DNA of 8,607 bases from Planctomycetota bacterium (GTDB lineage: Bacteria > Planctomycetota > Planctomycetia > Pirellulales > UBA1268). Below the pieces are notes generated by a model. That model worked only from the letters and a program-made list of their open reading frames with translations. It had not been told where the DNA came from and searched no databases. The position numbers were made by a program, and so were the translations under genes. Numbering within the stretch: position 1 is the first letter of the stretch; each line of letters starts with the position of its first letter. This document shows, one piece after another, positions 1 to 5,245 of the stretch. Location of the stretch: contig JAQBZA010000112.1 of NCBI GenBank assembly GCA_027622795.1, forward strand, positions 1 to 8,607, given 5' to 3'.

Positions 1-38
1 GCCACGAGATCAACGGCAGAACGCTCGAGCAGGTGCAT
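1..38 (-). CDS. gatA: GatA, aspartyl/glutamyl-tRNA amidotransferase subunit A (N-terminal fragment)
   Basis: Only the first 12 codons lie in the window, reading MHLLERSAVDLV from an ATG at 38-36; the rest runs off the left edge. This resembles the usual start of GatA, a short helix just before the amidase domain. The main support is context: it begins 4 nt after the gatC stop codon, and gatC-gatA is a common bacterial order. A purine-rich stretch at the end of gatC could serve as its ribosome binding site. GatA is the glutaminase subunit of GatCAB, which supplies ammonia to convert Glu-tRNA(Gln) or Asp-tRNA(Asn) to the correct amide. The catalytic Lys-Ser-Ser residues lie outside the window, so the call rests on start and position only. 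Confidence 0.75.
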   Translation of the reverse strand, partial: MHLLERSAVDLV

Positions 39-42
39 CGGG

Positions 43-345
43 TCAGGCCGCCCCCGAGTCGCCGAGCACCGCGGGCACGAGGAAGCATTCGCCGTCATGC
101 CGGGGGGCCGATTGCAGAGCCTCGGCTGTCGAGAGCGACGGCTTCACGACGTCGTCACGAAACACGTTCTTCGCGTCGAGCGGATGGGCGAGCGGCTCGA
201 CGGCAGCTGTATCGAGCTCCTCGAGTTGCGATACAAACCCCACGATCGAGCCAAGCTGGCTCGTCATCAGGTCAAGTTCATCGTCGGCAAGGGCGAGCCG
301 CGCCAGCGACGCAACCTTCGCGACTTCCTGACGGGAGATCGACAT
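43..345 (-). CDS. gatC: GatC, Asp/Glu-tRNA amidotransferase subunit C
   Basis: A 100-residue protein of normal GatC length. GatC is the small belt subunit that holds GatA and GatB together in the GatCAB amidotransferase, which makes Gln-tRNA(Gln) or Asn-tRNA(Asn) by transamidation in the cytoplasm. Family features seen are the N-terminal helix with VAKVASLARLAL (about 8-19), the central LGSIVGFVSQLEELDT (about 31-46), the VEPLAH turn (about 49-54), FRDD (about 62-65) and the C-terminal AP...FLVPAVL (about 80-95). The frame stays open upstream, but the ATG at 345 is chosen because homology begins exactly there and AGGA lies 5 nt before it. It follows rpmB by 62 nt and precedes gatA by 4 nt, so the three are probably co-transcribed. 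Confidence 0.95.
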   Translation of the reverse strand: MSISRQEVAKVASLARLALADDELDLMTSQLGSIVGFVSQLEELDTAAVEPLAHPLDAKNVFRDDVVKPSLSTAEALQSAPRHDGECFLVPAVLGDSGAA

Positions 346-361
346 GAGGATCCTGTGATGC

Positions 362-378
362 TGCGGGCAGCCTCCGCA
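362..378 (-). other. Small hairpin in the gatC leader
   Basis: In the 62-nt gap between rpmB and gatC, a 5-bp perfect stem (TGCGG/CCGCA) encloses a 7-nt loop. It sits just upstream of the gatC ribosome binding site. No U-run follows, so it is not a normal terminator. It could be an mRNA structure or chance in GC-rich DNA. Confidence 0.25.
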
Positions 379-407
379 CGGCCCGGAAAGGCCAGGCGAA
401 TTCGAAA

Positions 408-728
408 CTAGGGGCGAGCCCGCGGACCCGACGGCACGGCTTCCTCGGCCGCCGGCTTGGCCTTCTCGACATTCGGCAAGCGAAACGGCTGCTGGTGGAC
501 GAGTTTGGTCACCTTGCCGCTCTTGATGCACTGCGTGCAAACGAGCACCGTAGTGTTGGTGCCCCGACCGACCGTGACCCGCAACCGCTGCAGATTCGGC
601 TTGAACTTCCGGCGAGAGATGCCGGTCACCTTCGTGCCGACGCCGCCGAGATACTTGGCCTTACCACGGGTGGTGACCGAGTTTCCCATCGAGAAACCCT
701 TGTTGCAGATCTCACAGCAGCGTGCCAC
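408..728 (-). CDS. rpmB: Ribosomal protein bL28, zinc-binding form with C-terminal tail
   Basis: Large-subunit ribosomal protein L28, 106 residues. The zinc-ribbon (C+) cysteines are present: CCEIC at 4-8 and CTQC at 64-67. The stretch GKAKYLGGVGTKVTGI (about 22-37) followed by KPNLQRLRV (about 43-51) matches the long-loop L28 type known from Thermus rather than the shorter E. coli type. The start is a GTG at 728, giving (V/M)ARCCEIC; the open frame extends 33 codons upstream, but that part does not look like L28. GGAAAG lies about 8 nt before the GTG. Residues after about 85 form an Ala/Pro/Glu-rich tail that compact L28 proteins lack, probably a disordered extension. It leads a cluster with gatC and gatA. 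Identity is very secure; the role of the tail is unknown. Confidence 0.96.
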   Translation of the reverse strand: MARCCEICNKGFSMGNSVTTRGKAKYLGGVGTKVTGISRRKFKPNLQRLRVTVGRGTNTTVLVCTQCIKSGKVTKLVHQQPFRLPNVEKAKPAAEEAVPSGPRARP

Positions 729-799
729 GGGACTGTCTTTCCGATAGGGGGAGGAACAAAGCGAAAGGTGTGCGAAAACGTCCGGAGCCGGAAGGTGAA

Positions 800-827
800 A
801 GGATAGTGTTTTCCCCGTTTTCTGCAA
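800..827 (-). promoter_or_regulatory. Candidate sigma70-type promoter for rpmB-gatC-gatA
   Basis: On the minus strand TTGCAG (827-822), a 16-nt spacer and TATCCT (805-800) give a weak to moderate match to the -35/-10 consensus (3/6 and 4/6). Transcription would start near 793, leaving a leader of about 65 nt before the rpmB GTG. No convincing terminator is seen between the phosphatase gene and rpmB, so read-through from the upstream operon is also possible. Confidence 0.3.
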
Positions 828-842
828 GCCGAGCGGGTCGCA

Positions 843-858
843 ACAGGCTTTTCAGCCG
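843..858 (-). repeat. Degenerate copy of the GACAGGCT/AGCCTGTC palindrome overlapping the phosphatase stop codon
   Basis: The plus strand reads ACAGGCT, loop TTTC, AGCC, which matches the left arm and the inner right arm of the perfect palindrome after thrC. The TGA stop of the HisN-type phosphatase (854-852) falls inside it, so the last codon or two may derive from the element. The match is short, so it could be chance. Confidence 0.35.
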
Positions 859-1670
859 GAGTCGGCCAGCAGCCGCAGGGCAGCCTCATGGACGAGGCCG
901 TTGGTGGCGATACCATCCCCCGAATTGATGCGGGGCCGACCCTGCCAATCGGTAAACCGCCCGCCGGCCTCCGCGATCACCGTCTCGACGGCCGCGGCAT
1001 CCCACTCATTGAGCAGCGGATCAGCCATCACCTCGGCCCGCCCTGTAGCGACGAGCAGGTAGCCGTAGCCGTCGCCCCAGGATCGCACCAGGCTGCAGGC
1101 CGTCTCGAGCCGCTGCCGCGCTGCTTCGCCTGCCGCGGCGTCGCGTCGCTTGGCAAACGACGTGAAATCACTCGAGCAGAGCAGTGCCTCGCCGAGCGTG
1201 GCTCGAGACGAGACGCGGGCGGGCTGCGGACTGCTTCCGCCGCGACGATGCCAGGCGCCACCGCCGGTGCTCGCATACGCGACCTCGTCGAGGGCGGGTA
1301 TCGCGATCACGCCCAGCACCCCGCGGCCCTCGCGGCGGCAGCCGATGAGCGTCGCATAGAGCGGCACTCCGCGCACAAATGATTTCGTGCCATCGATCGG
1401 GTCGACGATCCATTCGTAGCCCGATGTGCCAGCGGTGCGGCCCGACTCTTCGCCCAGGAATGAGTCCTTCGGAAACGCACCGAGAAGATGCTCTTTCAGG
1501 ATGGCCTCAGCGGCCAGGTCGGCCTGAGTCACCGGAGAATGGTCCTGCTTCTCGGTGACCGCCAGGTCTGCCGAGGTAAACCAGCGGAGCGTCTCGGCCG
1601 CGGCCGGCTTTACGGCATCCAGGGCCGCGGCGAGTCGGGCGGCCAGATCAGGATCAGGTAAGTCGGTCAT
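852..1670 (-). CDS. hisN: Inositol-monophosphatase-family phosphatase, probably histidinol-phosphatase HisN
   Basis: A 272-residue Mg2+-dependent, Li+-sensitive-type phosphatase. Motifs in order: DHSPVTQAD (43-51), GEESG (73-77), WIVDPIDGTKSFVRG (87-101) and EWDAAA (222-227). The expected metal ligands E74, D90, D93 and D224 are all present, so it should be active. The form DGTKSFVRGVPLYATLIG and the YGYLLVATGRAEVMADP region resemble the HisN branch, which removes phosphate from L-histidinol phosphate in histidine synthesis. Inositol-1-phosphatase or CysQ-like 3',5'-bisphosphate nucleotidase activity cannot be excluded, and no other his gene is nearby. The start at 1670 is chosen because its ATG overlaps the lspA TGA (ATGA) and homology begins there; there is no good ribosome binding site, so translational coupling to lspA is likely. 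Family is certain, substrate moderately so. Confidence 0.85.
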   Translation of the reverse strand: MTDLPDPDLAARLAAALDAVKPAAAETLRWFTSADLAVTEKQDHSPVTQADLAAEAILKEHLLGAFPKDSFLGEESGRTAGTSGYEWIVDPIDGTKSFVRGVPLYATLIGCRREGRGVLGVIAIPALDEVAYASTGGGAWHRRGGSSPQPARVSSRATLGEALLCSSDFTSFAKRRDAAAGEAARQRLETACSLVRSWGDGYGYLLVATGRAEVMADPLLNEWDAAAVETVIAEAGGRFTDWQGRPRINSGDGIATNGLVHEAALRLLADSG

Positions 1671-2236
1671 GAAGCAGACTGATTCTCGGGAGGCGTGCGG
1701 AGCGAGACGAGCATGAGCAACGCAGCGCCAATCACGAGCCAGGTGTCGGCGAGATTGAAGATCGGCCAATCGATGATGCCGGGAAGTTCGAAGTGGATCC
1801 AGTCGCGAACCGCGAGCACGGGTTTGCCGACGCGTTCGAGGGGGGCATGCCACTGGAGCCCGGGGAGCCCGAGGCGGTCGTAGAGATTGCCGATGATCCC
1901 GCCGGTCACGAGGGCGAGGGCCACGACGAGCCAGGGATCGTCACGGGTCGCCCGCCGCGACATCACCGCAGTGATGCCAGCGATCGCGGCCACGGAGACA
2001 CCGGCAAAAAATAGCCCCATCCCCTGCCCCATGCCAAACAAGGCGCCCTCATTCAGATTGGTTTCGAGCGAAAGCATCCTGGGCACGAGCACGATCCCCG
2101 GCCGGAGCCCCGGCATTCCCAGCCGCGCAAAAAGCAGCGACTTCGTGACCAGATCGATCACCGCGGCCGCAGACGCGATGCCGCCAAAGAGCAGCCAGCC
2201 GGTTGGCGGGTTCCAGCCTGTGGCATTCCGTGCCAT
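1667..2236 (-). CDS. lspA: Lipoprotein signal peptidase (signal peptidase II)
   Basis: A 189-residue inner-membrane aspartyl protease that removes the signal peptide of lipid-modified prolipoproteins. It has about four membrane segments (about 14-33, 72-93, 102-119, 160-178). Family motifs: D28..K32 in the first helix, NLNEGALFG (60-68), GGIIGNLYDR (112-121) and FNLAD (160-164). The catalytic pair should be D145 (VRDWI) and D164, whose 19-residue spacing equals that of the D124/D143 pair in Pseudomonas LspA. It is longer than the usual 150-170 residues, partly through an extra stretch (about 122-142) between NLYDR and VRDWI, in the periplasmic-loop region. It starts 17 nt after the dksA-like gene without a clear Shine-Dalgarno and overlaps hisN by 4 nt. 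Identity is secure. Confidence 0.95.
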   Translation of the reverse strand: MARNATGWNPPTGWLLFGGIASAAAVIDLVTKSLLFARLGMPGLRPGIVLVPRMLSLETNLNEGALFGMGQGMGLFFAGVSVAAIAGITAVMSRRATRDDPWLVVALALVTGGIIGNLYDRLGLPGLQWHAPLERVGKPVLAVRDWIHFELPGIIDWPIFNLADTWLVIGAALLMLVSLRTPPENQSAS

Positions 2237-2253
2237 GAGGGGCGGTCGTGCCG

Positions 2254-2655
2254 TCAGCGGGGCTGCCGCGGGCGGCTGCTGTCGCCGTTCTCCAGTTTTT
2301 CAGCGCAGCGGATGCAGGTGGCCGCATACGGCAGGGCCTCGAGACGTTTCTTGGCGATCACGCCGCCGCACTCCTCACATGTGCCGAACTTTTTGCTGCG
2401 AATTCGCTCGAGGGCCCGCTCGACGAGTTCGAGCGTCTCCTCCTCGCTGGCCATCAAGGAGAGCGTAAATTCCTGCTCGTAGGCGTCGGTGCCGAGGTCG
2501 GCCATGTGGATCGGCATCGTGGAGAGGTCGCCACTCGCCTCGGCACGTGTCTTTCGCAGGGCTTCGTCGGCCATCATCGTTACGTCTCCCCGCAGCCGCG
2601 ACCGCAGTTGTTCGAGCGACGTTTTGAAGGCCCGGAGTTCCGTTGCTTTGATCAT
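2254..2655 (-). CDS. TraR/DksA-family zinc-finger regulator
   Basis: A 133-residue DksA-like protein. Residues about 1-45 and 65-90 are predicted helices that would form the coiled coil; the C-terminal zinc finger uses C93/C96 (CEEC) and C114/C117 (CIRC). Proteins of this class insert a coiled coil into the RNA polymerase secondary channel and modulate transcription, often with ppGpp. The coiled-coil tip region here reads HMADLGTDAYEQE (50-62), closer to the shorter TraR/YocK-like proteins than to E. coli DksA with its DxxDxA tip, so ppGpp synergy is not assured. The frame opens at 2715, but the ATG at 2655 (MIKATELRAF) is preferred because the upstream residues do not look like the family. 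It is the first gene of an operon with lspA and hisN. No gene symbol is given because orthology to dksA itself is unclear. Confidence 0.88.
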   Translation of the reverse strand: MIKATELRAFKTSLEQLRSRLRGDVTMMADEALRKTRAEASGDLSTMPIHMADLGTDAYEQEFTLSLMASEEETLELVERALERIRSKKFGTCEECGGVIAKKRLEALPYAATCIRCAEKLENGDSSRPRQPR

Positions 2656-2727
2656 GTGGTGTTCCGCCCAAAATGGTCCGCCTCGGGAAACCGGGCAACC
2701 GCGAAGGCCGCCCACAACGAGCCCCTT

Positions 2728-2756
2728 AAAATAACCCCCCAGGGCCAGCCTGTCAA
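2728..2756 (-). promoter_or_regulatory. Strong sigma70-type promoter of the dksA-like/lspA/hisN operon
   Basis: On the minus strand TTGACA (2756-2751, 6/6) is followed after exactly 17 nt by TATTTT (2733-2728, 4/6), within the only AT-rich patch of the gap. Transcription should start near 2721, giving a leader of about 65 nt before the ATG at 2655. It is the best promoter match in the window. The -35 box lies in the loop of an inverted repeat (2744-2762). Confidence 0.65.
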
Positions 2757-2762
2757 ACTGGC
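2744..2762. repeat. Inverted repeat over the -35 box, containing a half-copy of the dispersed palindrome
   Basis: GCCAG (2744-2748) and CTGGC (2758-2762) are perfect inverted arms around a 9-nt loop. The stretch AGCCTGTCAAA (2747-2757) is identical to the right arm and flank of the palindrome after thrC (4359-4369). The -35 box TTGACA is the complement of part of this stretch. It may be an operator, a repeat remnant, or both. Confidence 0.45.
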
Positions 2763-2785
2763 AGCCCAGGCTCAGATTTCGTCAA

Positions 2786-2791
2786 TACAAT
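2786..2791 (+). promoter_or_regulatory. Candidate -10 box for thrC-dapB
   Basis: TACAAT matches the -10 consensus at 5 of 6 positions, but no good -35 box lies 16-18 nt upstream. Transcription from here would start near 2798 and leave a leader of about 140 nt before the thrC GTG. A second weak pair is TTGATG (2828-2833), 17 nt, TACCTT (2851-2856). Either would be divergent from the dksA-like promoter. Confidence 0.3.
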
Positions 2792-2938
2792 GCCGAAAAA
2801 CTCTGGGAGCTCGCCGAGAAGGTCTGCTTGATGGCTGCTTCTCTGTGACCTACCTTTGATCGCACGCAGGCTCGCCACCCGGCACCGGCCCCTCAGGAGG
2901 CCGCCGCGACACGGGGCCTCTTTCACAGGAGTGTTTTC

Positions 2939-4348
2939 GTGGCCGTCGCTGCCCGCACCGACCTAGCGTTTCAGCAGTGTATTTCGCCGGCCTGCGCCGC
3001 CACCTACGCGGTCGACGAGGTGCTTACCAGCTGCCCATCGTGTGGCAATCTGCTCGATGTTGAATACGACTGGGATCGGCTGCGCCCTCCGACGTCGTTT
3101 GAGGTGTTTGAGCGGAAGTGGATGCGGCGGAGCGACCCGCTGGCCTACAGCGGCGTGTGGCGGTTTCACGAGATGCTGCCCTTCGCTCCCCGCGAGAGTG
3201 TGGTGACGATCGGTGAGGGGCAGACGCTGCTCTCGGCGTCTGACGGTGTGGGCAGTTACATCGGCATGCAGCCTGGCCGGCTGTTCCTTGAGTACGAGGG
3301 GCTCAACCCGTCCGGCTCGTTCAAGGACAACGGGATGTCGGCGGCCTTCACCCATGCCCGCATGATCGGGGCCCGTCGTGCCGCCTGTGCCTCGACTGGC
3401 AACACGAGCGCCTCGCTGGCCGTTTACTGCGCCGTCACGCGACTCATGCGGGGCATCATCTTCATCGGCTCCGGCAAAATCTCCTACGGCAAGCTGTCGC
3501 AGGCCCTCGACTACGGCGCCCTCACGATCCAGATCGCGGGTGACTTCGACGACGCGATGGCCCGGGTCAAGGAAGTCTCGGGCAAGCTCGGCATCTATCT
3601 GGTCAACAGCGTGAATCCGTTTCGGCTCGAGGGCCAGAAGACGATCATGTATCGAGTGCTTGAGTCGCTCGGCTGGGAGGTTCCCGACTGGATCGTCGTG
3701 CCCGGCGGCAACCTTGGCAACTCGAGCGCCTTCGGCAAGGCGTTTGCCGAGATGCGGAAGGTCGGTCTCATCGACCGTGTGCCGCGGCTGGCCGTGATCA
3801 ATGCTGCCGGCGCCAATACCCTCTACGAGCTCTACCACAAGCGAGGCCTACGATGGGAAGGCGGCCGGGCCGATCTGGCCCCGGCCTGCCACTACTACGA
3901 TGAGCTTGACCGCGATCATAAGCGGGCCGACACGATCGCCAGCGCGATCGAGATCAACCGGCCCGTGAACCTCAATAAGTGCCTGCGCGCCCTCGAGGTG
4001 TGCGACGGCGTGGTCCGGCAGGTGACCGAGCAGGAGATCCTCGATGCCAAGGCCCAGGTGGGGGCTGGCGGCCTGGGCTGTGAGCCGGCCAGCGCCGCGA
4101 GCGTGGCGGGAGCGAAACAGCTCGTGGCGGAGGGCGTGATCGGCCGCGACGAGCGAGTCGTGTGCATCCTCACGGGCCACCAGCTCAAAGATCCGACCGC
4201 TACCGTCGCCTATCACACCACGGATCAAAAACTCTTCAACGAAGTGCTCGGTAGCCGCGGCGTGAGCCGGGCCAGCTTTGCCAATCGTTCCGTGAGCGTC
4301 GGCAACCGGGTTGACGAAATCGTACAGGCGATTGAACTGTACTCGTAG
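2939..4348 (+). CDS. thrC: Threonine synthase
   Basis: A 469-residue PLP enzyme (fold type II) that converts O-phospho-L-homoserine to L-threonine in the cytoplasm. The N terminus carries a rubredoxin-like cysteine set (C14, C19, C32, C35) as in many ThrC proteins with a small zinc-ribbon-like domain. The PLP lysine is K129 in NPSGSFKDNG (123-132); STGNTSASL (152-160) contains the Asn that contacts the cofactor; PGGNLGNSSAFGK (255-267) is the phosphate-binding loop; TGHQLKD (412-418) is the C-terminal signature. The start is a GTG at 2939, strongly supported by AGGAG (2927-2931) at 7-nt spacing. It is followed after 47 nt by dapB, another aspartate-family gene. The TAG stop directly abuts a palindromic repeat. 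Identity is secure. Confidence 0.96.
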   Translation: MAVAARTDLAFQQCISPACAATYAVDEVLTSCPSCGNLLDVEYDWDRLRPPTSFEVFERKWMRRSDPLAYSGVWRFHEMLPFAPRESVVTIGEGQTLLSASDGVGSYIGMQPGRLFLEYEGLNPSGSFKDNGMSAAFTHARMIGARRAACASTGNTSASLAVYCAVTRLMRGIIFIGSGKISYGKLSQALDYGALTIQIAGDFDDAMARVKEVSGKLGIYLVNSVNPFRLEGQKTIMYRVLESLGWEVPDWIVVPGGNLGNSSAFGKAFAEMRKVGLIDRVPRLAVINAAGANTLYELYHKRGLRWEGGRADLAPACHYYDELDRDHKRADTIASAIEINRPVNLNKCLRALEVCDGVVRQVTEQEILDAKAQVGAGGLGCEPASAASVAGAKQLVAEGVIGRDERVVCILTGHQLKDPTATVAYHTTDQKLFNEVLGSRGVSRASFANRSVSVGNRVDEIVQAIELYS

Positions 4349-4366
4349 GACAGGCTTCAGCCTGTC
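4349..4366. repeat. Perfect palindromic element GACAGGCT-TC-AGCCTGTC
   Basis: Two perfect 8-nt inverted arms (4349-4356 and 4359-4366) are separated by TC. It begins at the base after the thrC TAG stop and ends 29 nt before the dapB start. No U-run follows, so it is not a typical intrinsic terminator. It is the best preserved member of the short repeat family in this window, and could form a REP-like hairpin in the thrC-dapB transcript. Confidence 0.8.
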
Positions 4367-4395
4367 AAATCAGTTCCTCCGTCAGGATCCCCCGC

Positions 4396-5199
4396 ATGCC
4401 CTCCTCTCGCCGCCTCGTCGTTCATGGTGCCGCCGGTCGGATGGGGCAGCGAATCATTGCCTGCGCTGTCACCGACACGGTCCCGTGGCAGCTCGTCGCC
4501 GCGATCGAACGGGCCGGTCACCCCCGGCTCGGCGCCGACGCCGGCTCACTCGCGGGCATCGGCGAGGCCGGCGTGACGATCAGCGATGGCTGGTCGTGTC
4601 CTGCCGATGTGGTGATTGACTTCTCACTGCCAGAGGCGGTGCCGGGCATCGTGCAGAAATGCGTTGCGGCGGGGGTGCCACTGGTAGTCGCGACAACTGG
4701 CTTTGATGACGTGGTGCGAGCCATGATCACTGATGCGGCCACCACGATTCCGGTTTTGCAGGCCCCAAGCATGAGCCTGGCAGTGAACATCGCGATGGAT
4801 CTCGTCAGTCGGGCCGGCACACTGCTGAAGCGGGTCGGCACCCGGGCTGATGTTGAGATCATCGAATGCCATCATCGGCACAAGGAAGACTCACCGAGCG
4901 GCACGGCGCTGAAGTTTGGGGCGATCGTGCAGGAGTCCATGGGGCAGACCCGTGCCGCCCATGGTCGTGAAGGCCGCCCTGGCGCCCGGCCAGCCGATGA
5001 GATCGGCTACCACGCCGTGCGTGCGGGCGACAATCCGGGCGAGCACACGATTCTTTTCGGGCTCGATGGTGAGTCGCTCTCGGTGAACGTGCGAGCCACG
5101 AGCCGCGACTGCTATGCGACCGGCGCTCTGGCAGCCGCCGCCTTCCTGATCGGCAAGCCGGTCGGCCTTTACTCGATGCGCGACGTCCTCGGACTGTAG
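4396..5199 (+). CDS. dapB: 4-hydroxy-tetrahydrodipicolinate reductase (DapB)
   Basis: A 267-residue enzyme of normal length that reduces 4-hydroxy-tetrahydrodipicolinate with NAD(P)H to tetrahydrodipicolinate, for lysine and meso-diaminopimelate. The Rossmann loop is VHGAAGRMGQ (9-18); DFSLPEA (75-81) and VATTGF (98-103) follow. The full DHDPR signature is present at 154-171 (EIIECHH then RHKEDSPSGTA), with catalytic H159 and K163 at the same numbers as in E. coli. RAGDNPGEHT (209-218) is the second conserved patch. The usual (A/S)-(P/S)-N-F-S-x-G-V-N is altered to APSMSLAVN (123-131), losing Asn-Phe and Gly, which is unusual but leaves the catalytic residues intact. The ATG at 4396 has AGGA 8 nt upstream. 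Making diaminopimelate suggests a peptidoglycan wall, in line with current views of planctomycetes. Confidence 0.95.
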   Translation: MPSSRRLVVHGAAGRMGQRIIACAVTDTVPWQLVAAIERAGHPRLGADAGSLAGIGEAGVTISDGWSCPADVVIDFSLPEAVPGIVQKCVAAGVPLVVATTGFDDVVRAMITDAATTIPVLQAPSMSLAVNIAMDLVSRAGTLLKRVGTRADVEIIECHHRHKEDSPSGTALKFGAIVQESMGQTRAAHGREGRPGARPADEIGYHAVRAGDNPGEHTILFGLDGESLSVNVRATSRDCYATGALAAAAFLIGKPVGLYSMRDVLGL

Positions 5200-5218
5200 C
5201 GATAGCTTCAGCCTGTCG
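5200..5218. repeat. Degenerate palindromic element after dapB
   Basis: Directly after the dapB TAG, CGATAG-CT-TC-AGCCTGTCG shares 13 identical bases (GCTTCAGCCTGTC) with the perfect copy after thrC; its left arm has one substitution and one missing G. With outer bases it can still fold as a bulged hairpin closed by GCGA/TCGC-type pairing on the minus strand. Confidence 0.65.
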
Positions 5219-5220
5219 CG

Positions 5221-5245
5221 AAAAAAACAGCCGAAAGCCTGCCTA
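5221..5245 (-). terminator. Probable intrinsic terminator of the transporter gene, also a repeat copy
   Basis: On the minus strand the TAG stop (5245-5243) is followed by GCAGGCTTTCGGCTG (5242-5228) and then seven T residues (5227-5221). The stem CAGGC/GGCTG has one G-G mismatch and a TTTC loop, so it is short, but the uninterrupted T-run supports termination. The hairpin itself resembles the dispersed palindrome (CAGGCT...AGCCTG). It lies between the convergent dapB and transporter genes. Confidence 0.5.

Noticed and set aside
828..851. AAGCC/GGCTT pairing after the phosphatase gene, considered as a terminator
   Set aside because: The stem is 5 bp with a long loop and is not followed by a T-run on the minus strand.
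2887..2918. GGCCCC/GGGGCC inverted repeat before the thrC ribosome binding site, considered as an attenuator
   Set aside because: The stem is only 6 bp with a 20-nt loop, has no U-run, and I could not find a Thr/Ile-rich leader peptide or an alternative antiterminator structure.
2963..3838. 291-codon open frame antisense to thrC
   Set aside because: Its composition (His, Arg, Val, Gly, Asp) is that of a mirror frame; thrC on the plus strand has all catalytic motifs.
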